Origin: Rosellinia necatrix
Lineage: Eukaryota; Ascomycota; Sordariomycetes; Xylariales; Xylariaceae
NCBI GenBank assembly: GCA_021209875.1
Contig: JAGYVD010000002.1
Span: 2,170,001 to 2,234,000, forward strand
Reading direction: 5' to 3'
Length of the DNA stretch: 64,000 nt
Below, piece by piece: positions 35,555 through 46,400 of this stretch; positions within the stretch are counted from its first letter, which is position 1; each line of letters starts with the position of its first letter. A model generated the notes under the pieces. That model made no database searches. It saw nothing but the letters and a program-made list of their open reading frames with translations, and was not told where the DNA came from. A program made the translations under genes and the position numbers.

Positions 35555-37732
35555 ATGTCGGCAGCTTGCGCACCACTAACACTCGCGGCGGGTGGCGTGC
35601 TATCTATCGTCGGCGCTACGCCGACGACGCTCGCCTCCAATATCGTCTATTTGCCATCTTGTGCCACGGCCGTTGCCACAGCCGTGGCCATGGCCCATCG
35701 CGCCATCATTGTCACCGGGGGTGTAAGCACGGATGTGACCGAACCGATAGACTCCCCCAATATCAACGACTTGCGAACTCCGTTCTATGCCACCATTTTC
35801 CCGCAGTGTTACGCCCTAGCTGCCACCACCGTTCTTGCCTATATGCTCTTGATCATGCTTTTGATTGTACCAAGGTCGTTTCTGGATGGTGGCGTTGTCA
35901 CTTTGGGGCGCCGCGGCTTTACCCACAGCCATTCGAACGGGATTACCATAGGCGGCCGTCCATGGCTCCAGAAATTCGCCGCACTCTCGGTTGCTGTATC
36001 ACTCACGATCGCCACCGTCGATACGTTCCGCGTGGCTGAGGAACAGTACCTAGAGGGTTTCCAAGATGCGCACAAGCTGCAGGAACGGGTTCTTGGCGGA
36101 ACCCAACTGAAGATCATTCAACTGATATCTGATACCTTCCTCTGGTTAGCGCAGGCGCAAACCCTGATACGTTTATTTCCACGTCAGCGGGAGAAGATCA
36201 TCATAAAATGGACGGCCTTCGCCCTCATAACGCTCGACGTTGTTTTTGGCGCCCTCAACAGCTTTCGCTATGTAACTTCGAACAACTTTAAGCCCCGCCA
36301 GTTCACCGAGGCCATCCCGGCACTGAGCTATTTATTCCAATTGTCGCTTGGCCTTTTGTATGCCGCGTGGGTTCTGTATTACGCGTTGATGAAGAAGCGA
36401 TATGCGTTTTACCATCCTTTGATGAAGAACATCTCGTTAATGGCGACCCTTTCGATCGGCTCGTTACTGGTACCGGTTGTGTTTTTCGTTTTGGATATCG
36501 CTGAACCCAATTTTACTGGATGGGGCGATTACGTGAGATGGGTTGGCGCAGCGGCTGCCAGTGTTGTCGTTTGGGAATGGGTCGAACGTATTGAGGCGTT
36601 GGAACGCGAGGAGAAGAAGGACGGTGTTTTGGGCCGCGAAGTATTCGACGGCGATGAGATGATTGACATGTCGCCATCAGATCTTACATGGCCTCGCCGA
36701 AGGAAGAATCTGAAAAATAATAACGAACCGGATGGGGGAGAAACCGGAATCCCACCACCACCCTCTTCCGGACACCGTGAGAACCTTTGGCCGGCGATGT
36801 CCTCTATTGCTCGGCGATATCGATCAAAATCGAATCATAACCCCAGCCAGGTGCGACCTGCTGCTACTTCACAATCCTCGGCCCCTGGTAAAGAACCAGC
36901 GCGGTTTCTTCAGCCACCGCTGTGGCCATCTCGGCCGGCGCCAGCAGTGACACCTGTCAGCAGAATAGATACGGCCAGTGCAGATAGCACGATATACCGG
37001 GTTAGGTACCAGCCTCCCACCGAAATCGCCTCAAGGGCCACAGATAGATACCGACCAGTGTCTACGGGGGATACTATCACTTCTGCCACCGAGGTGGCAG
37101 GGGAAAACGATGAACTACCTACAAATATACCCACGGCACAGCGAAACGTCGCAACCACTTCGGCGCAGAGACCAGGCCCCGAATCTAACAAGCGCTGGGG
37201 GCCTTTGATGCCCCCGAATCCACTCCGCCGGAAGTCTCGTGACCCGCCTGCTGAAGTCTTGCCACATACCCGGCCGAGAACAATATCACCACCACGAGAC
37301 CATGACAGGTGGGATATCCGAGGCCGGATGGAGGATTTCACGGCCATCCAGGCCGAGAGGGTTCTTCAACGCATACGGCCACCGCCCGACACAGATAGTT
37401 TGCCGGTTACGGTTATTCCCGCTCCGGACCGTCCTGGTGCGGCGTTGGCTAGGTTACTCGAAGAGGAGAGTCTCACTATAAGACCACCATCTCCGCCTAA
37501 TTTGTCGGATCGGGGCCCGGGAAATCCTGACATCAAATCGCGTGCCGGGGTTCCGCCCTCCCCTGGTCGAACCCCAAGTCAGAGTACAGCCACTCAACCA
37601 ACGAGATCACCATTGCCCAACCCACCTGATGACCGCAACTCACCTCTCCGTGGGCCAGCCGATCGGCGCAACAGCCCGTCTGATTCCAATATTATGAGTA
37701 AAGACAAACGGGGCACACCGAGCGGCGGGTAG
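35555..37732 (+). CDS. palH: PalH/RIM21 pH-response sensor
   Basis: Single-exon gene of 725 aa. The start at 35555 gives a short N-terminal ectodomain with CAPLTLAAGGVLSIVG. Seven membrane segments follow at about residues 84-105, 140-158, 187-206, 215-235, 255-277, 293-314 and 326-344. Family-type runs are FPQCYALAATT, VPRSFLDGGVVTLGRRGFT, RPWLQKFAAL, VDTFRVAEEQY and DTFLWLAQAQTLIRLFPR. The tail (345-725) is polar, proline-rich and probably disordered, as in PalH, where it binds the arrestin-like PalF. PalH sits in the plasma membrane, senses alkaline ambient pH and triggers PalB-dependent processing of PacC (established for Aspergillus and yeast Rim21). No other pal gene is visible in this window. 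The length is in the family range. Confidence 0.93.
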   Translation: MSAACAPLTLAAGGVLSIVGATPTTLASNIVYLPSCATAVATAVAMAHRAIIVTGGVSTDVTEPIDSPNINDLRTPFYATIFPQCYALAATTVLAYMLLIMLLIVPRSFLDGGVVTLGRRGFTHSHSNGITIGGRPWLQKFAALSVAVSLTIATVDTFRVAEEQYLEGFQDAHKLQERVLGGTQLKIIQLISDTFLWLAQAQTLIRLFPRQREKIIIKWTAFALITLDVVFGALNSFRYVTSNNFKPRQFTEAIPALSYLFQLSLGLLYAAWVLYYALMKKRYAFYHPLMKNISLMATLSIGSLLVPVVFFVLDIAEPNFTGWGDYVRWVGAAAASVVVWEWVERIEALEREEKKDGVLGREVFDGDEMIDMSPSDLTWPRRRKNLKNNNEPDGGETGIPPPPSSGHRENLWPAMSSIARRYRSKSNHNPSQVRPAATSQSSAPGKEPARFLQPPLWPSRPAPAVTPVSRIDTASADSTIYRVRYQPPTEIASRATDRYRPVSTGDTITSATEVAGENDELPTNIPTAQRNVATTSAQRPGPESNKRWGPLMPPNPLRRKSRDPPAEVLPHTRPRTISPPRDHDRWDIRGRMEDFTAIQAERVLQRIRPPPDTDSLPVTVIPAPDRPGAALARLLEEESLTIRPPSPPNLSDRGPGNPDIKSRAGVPPSPGRTPSQSTATQPTRSPLPNPPDDRNSPLRGPADRRNSPSDSNIMSKDKRGTPSGG

Positions 37733-39658
37733 TGGATAATTTAACACCGGGTTCTATCGCCATCAGGCCATTCGATTCCACCGAGGCCTTATCCACACCT
37801 TGATTTGGGATTTCGACTTAGTAGATATCATGATTACGAGAGCGCGGCGTATGGGGTTTTATATTTCTCACAGACCTTTGTGAGGGGCATTATAAGGAGT
37901 TCTTGGTAACAAAATGCGGGGGGGTTTTTTTTTTTTTGGTCTTCTAACATTACACCACGCCGCCAGAGGTGAGGCGCACCAGAACTGTCTATTGACAGTT
38001 TTGAGGAGGCAGAGCGTATATGTGCCAATATTGCTTGATTATTGCAACAGCCACAACGTATCGGTCGGGGCGGGTAGCTTAGCTACTTGATCCCTCCACG
38101 GCCTGGATTTCAAACCATGGCAGATAAAATTATTCAATAAAGCAAGATATCCACGATGTTTATTATTGGGCTTCTGTACTTACTCTAGTGATGTGAATGA
38201 CGACGTAAAACGCTGGTTTACAAAGTTGTGAAGCAGCTAGAAGGCATGGGACGATTCACTCCCCACCCGCAGTAAAGATTGCCTGGCACAGCCAGCCCGA
38301 TGAATGATTCGTTTCCTTGTTAGCATTTTCGTATCTCTAATCGGTGTCATATCCCGGCTCTCGTGCTATACGATATTATACATGCTTGCAACAATGTATT
38401 TACTGCCCACCAAGCTGGCGATATCTACCGAGATGAGGAGGTTGCTACCTCTACACTACGTACCTACCTAGTCGATCGCTCACCTCTATGACATTGGTTA
38501 CCAACCTGTGGGTTTAGCTGGTACCTCCTACCTAAGGGCAGTTGGTACAGTGAGCGAGGCAATCGAAGGAAGAATCTGACGTCAACTTACATCTGGGATC
38601 CAAACTTTCGAGTCTCACGTTGGATAGACGCTGACAACTAGGTACCTACCTAGGTACCTACCTACCTACCTAATCTACCTATCAAGAGAGAAACTTACTC
38701 GAAATTTGGAAACAAACCAGACTCTGGCGGAGATACATCAATGTAATTTATAGATACTTTCTTCCCCTCTCAAAATTATATCCAGGTTTTCCATTTATAC
38801 CTCTCTCCGTTTTGTTTTTTTATCTCTCTTTATTTTTTTCCTGCTTCCGTTGAGCCATCTCATCTCTCGGTACGCACTTCAGGTATTTTTTACCGTACTA
38901 CAAGGAACTACAGTAACTAGGTACCTACAGTACCACTGCACATTGAGGCAGGCCCAACCTTAATACGCCTTGATACGCCGCCTTGATACACCGAGAAGGG
39001 ACCCAATCAGGGGGAGCTGCTGGAGGCTGAATGCGACGGACCAATCAGGCTGTCGGCGTGAGTAAGTGGGGACAAAAGTAGGGGGATTAATCTCCCACCT
39101 CCTTATCAAATACCTTGCTATCTTGTAAATTTCCCCAGAATCCGCCCAAGAGCCGGCCCAGGCGTGGCTTATCATCATTGTTTGTCTCCTCTCCCTCCCT
39201 CGCACCGCGCACTGCACACTGGACTCCTCCTACTGCATTGTCTCGTGTGGCTTCGTGTCAGCGCTGCAAGCCCATCTACAATTCCAGCCTTAGATGACTT
39301 CACTCCTTTAGCATCTCGGGTCCAAAGCGAAGCCACACTGCCGCCCTACCGCCCTACCGCTCTATCGCCCTATTACCCTTACCTCTCTACCTCTCTGCCG
39401 CTCTGCCACTCCGCCGCTCTACCGCCTCCCTGTCGACATCTCGCATCGAAGGTAGTGTTGGGTTGCACTCCCCCCCACGGGCTCCCGCCAATCGTCTCAT
39501 CATATCTAACGGTGTTGTTCGCCAGGCCGCCTTAGCTATCACGAGGTGTGGCATCGTCGTCCCCTGGATCTCGTCGAGCGACCAGGGAAGGCTCATCTAC
39601 GTCGACTCATCCGTCCTATAACGCGCGGTTGATTCACTGATCCATTGTTCGCGTCATC
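37733..39658. other. Intergenic between palH and the ceramide synthase gene
   Basis: No gene seen. It contains TACCTAGG-type repeats around 38455-38475 and 38640-38675, with an exact TACCTAGGTA at 38647-38656. The last 300 bp are pyrimidine-rich, with repeated CCGCCCTA/CCGCTCTA units at about 39343-39430. They probably form the 5' leader of the ceramide synthase mRNA. Confidence 0.55.
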
Positions 39659-41143
39659 ATGGCGTCCGCTGAGCCCTTCCCCCCCTTCAATACGTCCGCA
39701 GAGCCGCTGCGCTCTGTTGCCGACACGGCCACGGCGCGTCGCCGACCTAGAAAGTCGAGCGGGCTGCCGGCTGAGATCCGTGCCGGAGACACGGGCGCAC
39801 CGAGTCTAACAAGCCTCGCGAGCCTACAGAACAATGTCCCAGCCTCGCCGTCAAGGTCCTCGGCTGCTGACGGCAATGCGAAGAGAGGCTCGAAACGCCG
39901 CAAGGCCCGCTCCCTCCTCCGCCGCTTCAAGCACTTCGCCATCAAGCACACCTGGGTCTTGCCGCTCATCATTCTCTCGCTCTTCGGTGCTCTCTATGCC
40001 GTCAACCCCACCGAGTCCAATCCGGTCCACCGCTTCATCTTCCTTTCCTACAAGCTCCCCCTCGAGCCTGGTGTCGACCCCAGCACACCGGCCCAGTACG
40101 GCAAAGGACGCTGGGATATTGCTTTCGTCACCTTCTACACCGTCGTGCTGTCTTTTACCCGCGAATTCATCATGCAGGAGTTCCTGCGGCCCCTTGCCAG
40201 GAAAGCCGGGTTGAAATCTCGCGGCAAACAAGCCCGTTTTATGGAGCAGCTGTACACGGCCATCTACTTTGGTTTCCTGGGCCCTGCTGGCATGTACGTC
40301 ATGAGCCATACTCCGATCTGGTATTTCAATACCCGTGCCATGTACGAGAACTTCCCTCACAAGACCCACATCGCCGAGTTCAAGTTCTACTATCTCTTTC
40401 AGGCCGCATACTGGGCGCAGCAGGCGATAGTGTTGTTGTTAGGCTTAGAAGAGCGGAGGAAGGATTTCAAGGAGCTTGTCGGACATCATATCGTCAGCTT
40501 GGCCTTGATTGGACTGAGTTACCGGTTTCATTTCACGTACATGGGCCTGGCTGTCTATATAACTCACGATATCAGTGATTTCTTCTTAGCGGTAAGTTGA
40601 CGTGATGAAGAACACGGGTTCTACCGCGCCGTCCGATATAGAGCATGCTGCTAACAGCCATTCTGACAGACCTCGAAAACACTGAATTACATTGACCACT
40701 GGGCCACTGGACCCTATTTCTTTGTATTCATGTGTGTCTGGGCCTATCTGCGGCACTATCTCAACCTCCGTATCATCTGGTCCCTGTTCACCGAGTTCAA
40801 AACAGTTGGTCCATATGAACTCAACTGGGAAACTCAACAGTACAAGTGCAGTATCGCCTTTGTCATCACTCTCACGCTGCTTTCCTCTCTCCAGGCCTTG
40901 AACTTGTTCTGGTGGTTCTTTATTGTCAGGATCGCCTATCGCTTTGTGGTATACCAGACGGCCGATGATGACCGATCCGAAGCCGAGGCATCCGAGGCGG
41001 AAGAGATCGAAGCTAGCAACGAGAAGACCTCCGCCACACAGCCTTTGCTTGGTGCTCATGCCACTGGTGCCAACGGCCATGCCAATGGCTCTGCCGTGAG
41101 CCGCCCCAATGGAACGGCCTCTAAGAAAAAGTCCCCTCGGTAA
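39659..41143 (+). CDS. lag1: Ceramide synthase (LAG1/LAC1 family, TLC domain)
   Basis: Two exons, 39659-40591 and 40670-41143, give 468 aa; the 78-nt intron has GTAAGT, CTGAC and CAG signals. A basic cytosolic N-terminus (about 95 residues) is followed by several membrane segments of the TLC domain. The Lag1 motif is intact: VGHHIVSLALIGLSYRFHFT with His276-His277, then YITHDISDFFLA with Asp304 and Asp307, ending exactly at the splice site. TSKTLNYIDHW and YELNWETQQYKCS follow in exon 2. The enzyme N-acylates sphingoid bases with acyl-CoA in the ER membrane. The tail is acidic (SEAEASEAEEIEAS) and ends KKKSPR. In yeast the acidic tail segments are phosphorylated by casein kinase 2 and the terminal lysines aid ER retention, which fits this tail (inference here). 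Confidence 0.95.
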
Positions 41144-42474
41144 ATTATGTTTGATGCGACGACTGCCATTCATGATTCCCACTTGGGGTCCTTACCCTTA
41201 GATATTTAACAGTCAACACGTACGATATGAAAGTTTTATTCTGGATTGTGCCAGCAGTAAGGCAAGCCTGGTGTGGTCAATCAGATACAGTCAACAATGC
41301 CCTAATGCCTCTGATGCCATACCCAAGGCAAACCTGGGGAGCCATCCGTATATAAACCTGTTCGCTAGTAACCCCACAGGCGACTACGATCTGGTTTATT
41401 GGAGGCGTAACTCGGATGGCCGGGGAAGTAACACGGTTTGGTACCGATAAGGGGTCATATGGTGCTATGGTCTATGCCAGTGGCCTTGCACAACCACCAT
41501 AGAAGGGGTTTCACGAGTGTGTGATTCATTCGGTAGCAAGCTATTAGTATATTTTAAGATATGATGATAAGTAATTACGACAAAAGGGTTATGCCACAAT
41601 GGTGCGGCTGGGGTAAGGTAGATGACCGAGATGTGTGACGAGGCAAACTTCTGAACGTTTCCTTCCTCCTGTATTAACATTACCAGCTACATAATGACTA
41701 ATTGGCAAGATGGCGGCCATGTGTGGCCTATTTCCCAATATTGTTGGTCCCATGATGTTGGGTCTTCTACTGCTCTCTTTGCTCGTATCTATGTGTAAGT
41801 GTATGTGACGCGGTTCACTGTTACCCAACTGAAGAAGGAGAAATGAGTGATCCTTGGGCCAAATCTCCCCCCACAACCTCATGTACTCCACGCGACCAAC
41901 ATCTAGAAGCTTTACATGCGCATGAGTTTATTTAGAGTTATAGTACCCGCCCACTCTTTTCTTTATGCTTTTATGCGCCGTATGAACATCTATCTATTGA
42001 GCTATTTATCATCTTTGTCTCTGAACCACGCCGTGTATCTAATTATAGGAGGCAACCGTTCAAGGCTACCTCAGCTTTATATTGTTTACCTCCAACGTCG
42101 GTTGCTAATATCCCGACAGTATAACCATCGCAACACCGGGCACACTTTGCTCGGGGTTATTGCTACCTCTAACTAAGCACATAGTATCAACACGTTCCTT
42201 GCTTTCTTTCTCACAAATCCAGGATGACTACCAAGAAATAGTAGCAGGGTTAAGCATCGGAGTGCGCGAGCTGTGACGGCCGTGATGAGAGTAAACACAG
42301 AGTCATAGGATATAGTACTGCCTCTAGGCTAGAGATTGGTGTTTGATTTGTGTGAACAGCTTATCTGCTTACTCCCTCCCATGCTGCTTGGGGGCTTAAG
42401 GGTTATGTTAAGTGTGAGGGCATAGACACCATGGTAATATCTAACACTATAAACTATAATACAATACAATCCCC

Positions 42475-42477
<3 letters not shown>

Positions 42478-42519
<42 letters not shown>

Positions 42520-42545
42520 GTCTATCTGTCTGTCTGTCTGTCTCA
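42478..42545. repeat. TC dinucleotide then TGTC tetranucleotide tract
   Basis: About 18 TC units, then TGTC units, continuous over nearly 70 bp. Confidence 0.92.
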
Positions 42546-42596
42546 CTCTCTCCTCTCTCTTGTGTACGTATGAGCGCGTGTGTATGTATGTGGGCA

Positions 42597-42665
42597 TGCA
42601 TGTGTATGTGAACGCGCATGTGTACGTGAACACGCATGTGTATGTGAGCGTGCATGTGTTTGTGT
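42597..42665. repeat. 18-bp tandem repeat CATGTGTATGTGAACGCG
   Basis: Three full copies and one partial copy of an 18-mer starting CATGTGTA, with 1-3 changes per copy. Confidence 0.85.
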
Positions 42666-44567
42666 GTCATGCACCGTCCAACAACTAACCACTTGTGCCA
42701 ACAATTTCATTCCGGGTTCTGATCTCACCATGGACCTCCGTCTACGTAGTAGTCTCTCTTGACGCGCTACATGTACGTATGTATGTATGTATGTGTATCC
42801 TATGCATTTCCCCTGTCTTTCTATGCTTAATAGGTTAATGCCGCTCCTATAAGAAGTGACTTGTCTCATGAGGCTCGAGAGGTGAGTAATCAATTTGAAT
42901 CTCTTACCCACACCGCAACTTTCGATCATGTTCCCTCTCGTCTTCCTCATATCATCCAGCAGCAAATTATATCTCCTCCTCTGCCTGAGTCTCAGTATTC
43001 GCTCGAGGGAAGAGGCAGAAGCAATTGATAAGGAGACTGGACTCTTTCAACCTACCTAACTGGGCAGTGATCTACATCCCGTTTCGTGTTTATTGGTAGC
43101 AACTTCGTGTTATCGTACATACCCGAGCATCCAGCCGGTTCAAACCTATCATCTTTTCCAACACCTGCTCTCTCTATGTGGCGGGCTCTGATATGATATC
43201 CATCCATCGACTGTGTACTTGCACAGCTCTTTTCCGTTGCTGTAGCGGGTTATATGGGCACGCCCTCGGAGAAACCATGTCTATAGGCGCGTATAGGTAG
43301 ACACCGTGACATCGGGCCTACACCCCCTGATTAGGTAAATAGATTACCTGCATACGTAATCAATTTCAGCCGAGATAACACCACAACACTAGCGGGCAGC
43401 TAAGTAGGCACTTAGTGTAGGCAGACTGTTCTAGCTACTTTTCTAGCCACTATTCTAGCTATTGTTCTAGCTCAGATGGTGACTTCTAAGCCGCCCCCAT
43501 TTTGCCTGGTCTTGTGAGCGCGAGGTGTGAGATGGTATCGTATAAAGTACCGGAAAGCAAGGAATCGCGGGTGGCAAAGGCTTAAGCCAAGTATGGGGTA
43601 TGCATGTCGACTATCTCGATGCTATGTAAGCGATAATAGTCGACGATGGTTGACGGTGCTAAGGCATGTACTATGTAGGGAGGCAGATCCGAATAGGCTT
43701 TCGAAGCTCATACATCCATCCATCCATTCATCCATCCATACGTACATTACCATATAAGACTACATACGTGCATACATATACATACATAAGGGATTGAACC
43801 AATCATGCGGCTTGCCTTACCAGCGACTGCTGGCCAATAGGCTGGCAGATGACAGCTGCGCGTGTCTATCTACCTTTGCGCTAGTGGCATGCTAAGAACC
43901 CGGTACACGAGGCTCGAAGGGTCCGGATCAGCGGGGCCGCCGTGATGGGGGAACTCACCTGGTCATCCCATTGGCCGCTTCCCCATCTCCCCCCCGTTTA
44001 CCCCCGCTCGACCCCCCCTTCTGGACCCCCCATCTCCGCCCCCCATCACGGGACATCTCGCCTCGGTCTCCACGTTCCATTCAGTTCCCAGCCTATCCCG
44101 GTCCATCCCAGCCTATCGTAGCCCATCCCAGTCGCCCCCCATTCCACCGCCACTACCACCACCACCACCACCAACCACCACCACCAACAACCATTACCAC
44201 CAACCATTACCACCAACCACTACCGCTACCAGGACCACTACCAGGCCTAGTTACCACCAACCAACCAACCAATCAACCAACCCAGCCCAGCCCAGCCCAG
44301 GCTACCTACCGTACCCGTAATGCAGCTAGCTATCTGGGCTGCTACCTACTTGTAGGGTACAGTAAACTATTAGATAGTGAGCGGTTGTGCACCCATCACA
44401 CCTTGTCAACAACGGCCTCTCTACGACGAGGAACGGGCTCCGACACAGAAACACGAGCTCACCCCAACCCACTTTCGATGCACCCATGCGGCTGCTTTGC
44501 CAGCATCTAATCTGTCCAGTCGGTATCCATATCTCACGTAAACGTCCCAGCCGCGGTGTCATCTCGC

Positions 44568-44598
<31 letters not shown>

Positions 44599-45114
44599 AC
44601 CCCCACTCCACAACCACAACCACACCACACGCACTCTCTAACACACACCGGCCATCCGAGAGAGAGAGACAGAGAGAGAGAGAGAAGCCGGCGCTTTTAA
44701 CCCTGCAGCTCGCGAAGGACGCCTCTCAGCCAGTCAAGCCAATATTTCCCCTCTCGGCCATTACGCGTTAGCGAGATCAAAAGGAGAGATCGCGGCTATC
44801 TATGGCTACGGGATGGAACGAGGGCAACAGATCGCCCGGTGGACCCCGGCCGAGGGAATCGTCATTTGCTCGTTTTTTGAGACTTTTCTCTCTTCTCTCC
44901 CTCGCTCTCTCTTACACTACTTCCATACATACATACATATATACATACATATATACATACTTACATACTTACATACTTACCCGCCAATGGCCCGCGCCCT
45001 GAGACTAGCTGACCTTGAGACCTGTCTAGAACCTCCTTTCCCTTCCTCATCGTCCTATTCTTGCGTCGTCACGATCACAAAATATCATCCCGATTCCTCC
45101 CAACCCCCCAAAAA

Positions 45115-45175
45115 AACACACACACACACACACACACACATACACACACGCACATACACATACATACACCCTCGA
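45115..45175. repeat. CA / CATA repeat
   Basis: About 14 CA units followed by CACATA and CATA units. Confidence 0.9.
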
Positions 45176-46400
45176 TCCCCGTCCGCGTGTGGAGCCGGCC
45201 CCTTTGGAACTGACGTGACGGGACCCGCCCCTCCGCCTCCTCCTCATCCTCCTCGGCGTTTGGCTCCTGTATGGCATTGCATTTTACGATGTATCGTCGT
45301 CGTTGGTTAGCTCTGGCATGACTCGTCACAATTCACTTGCGTCACTGGCATTCGTGTCAGCTGACCAAATCTGGCTGTCTGCATATGCTCCCCGACTATT
45401 AAGATTGTTTCTGTGTATGCATGCATGTCTCATGTACGTACACATGTATGTATGTGATATATGTACATGTATGTCCTAGATGGCGTGTATCCAAATCCTG
45501 GGGTTAGTGGTAACTAAAAAAAAAAAAAATAAAAATAAAAAAAAAACGACCAAGGCGGTGGACCGGAAACGGGTAAACAAAGCAAGGGAATCACGTAATA
45601 GGTAATTGGCCGCACGGGAGTTTTGAGTTAGCTACCTGATTCAGCTCTATTCACTATTGCTAGTTTTACCTGCTAAGCTGGCCCTGAGAGAAACCCGAGC
45701 TGCACACTTTCGTCATTACTCCGCCATGTGTACACAGATTATCGTGTTTCTATCAATGCGTCATTGTCGTCTTCGTCCAATTCGCGTAGCCGTCCCACCC
45801 CGGATCGTGCATGTAGTCGTCTCTCATCAGAAGTCATACAAGAAGACCATGGGGAATCGTTGTGCCCGGGTTAAAAAAAAAAGAGGAAAAAAAAAAGAAC
45901 ATGAATAAGGGAATACAACGCATACTCGAAGCCGAGTCTGGAACAATGACAAAAAAACAAAGCAATAATGAAAGCAGCAGCTTCATCATCATCTTTCCCG
46001 CCTCCTTCCCTAAACCACGTCTGGTATTTCCATGGGGGTCTTTTTTTTCCGTCTGAGTCTACCATCCCTTTTTTGTTGCTCGATAGGCTGAGCAGTAGTG
46101 TAAAGCTAAGATGTGAGCCGGTTGTTTTGGTTGTCGGTTGTAGGTGTGTGTTGTATGCCATTGGCCGAATCGGCCATCCATTATTAGGACACGAAAACGA
46201 AAATGTCTTTTTGGTATCAAACGCGCGCATAAACGCGAGATCAGGGCACAGACTTGGTTGTCGTCAAATGTCCCCTAAAGATCAAAGTCTTTCAAACGTT
46301 TTGTATATCCCACCAACGCCTGCAATGCAATGTCCCGTGAAAATACGCGGGGACGTGGAAAGTTTATTACCGAAGCATGCGTATACGTGCAATGCCTGTG

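Larger units (their letters stand above)
41144..46400. other. Long intergenic stretch, microsatellite-rich
   Basis: No supported gene over 5.2 kb. It includes CT/TGTC repeats (42478-42545), an 18-bp repeat (42597-42665), GTAT repeats (about 42774-42792), CCA/CCAAC-rich DNA (44140-44290), GAGA (44660-44685), CATA (44926-44985) and CA (45115-45175) tracts. Around 43435-43515 TTCTAGCTA-type units precede GAGATGGTATCGTATAAAG, a layout faintly like an LTR end plus primer-binding site. A 9-bp inverted repeat GTCGACTAT/ATAGTCGAC lies at 43606-43644. The right end is the 3' flank of the HMT1-type gene. Confidence 0.5.

Noticed and set aside
43971..44510. 179-codon plus-strand frame
   Set aside because: Encoded mainly by CCA/CCAAC low-complexity DNA; no domain.
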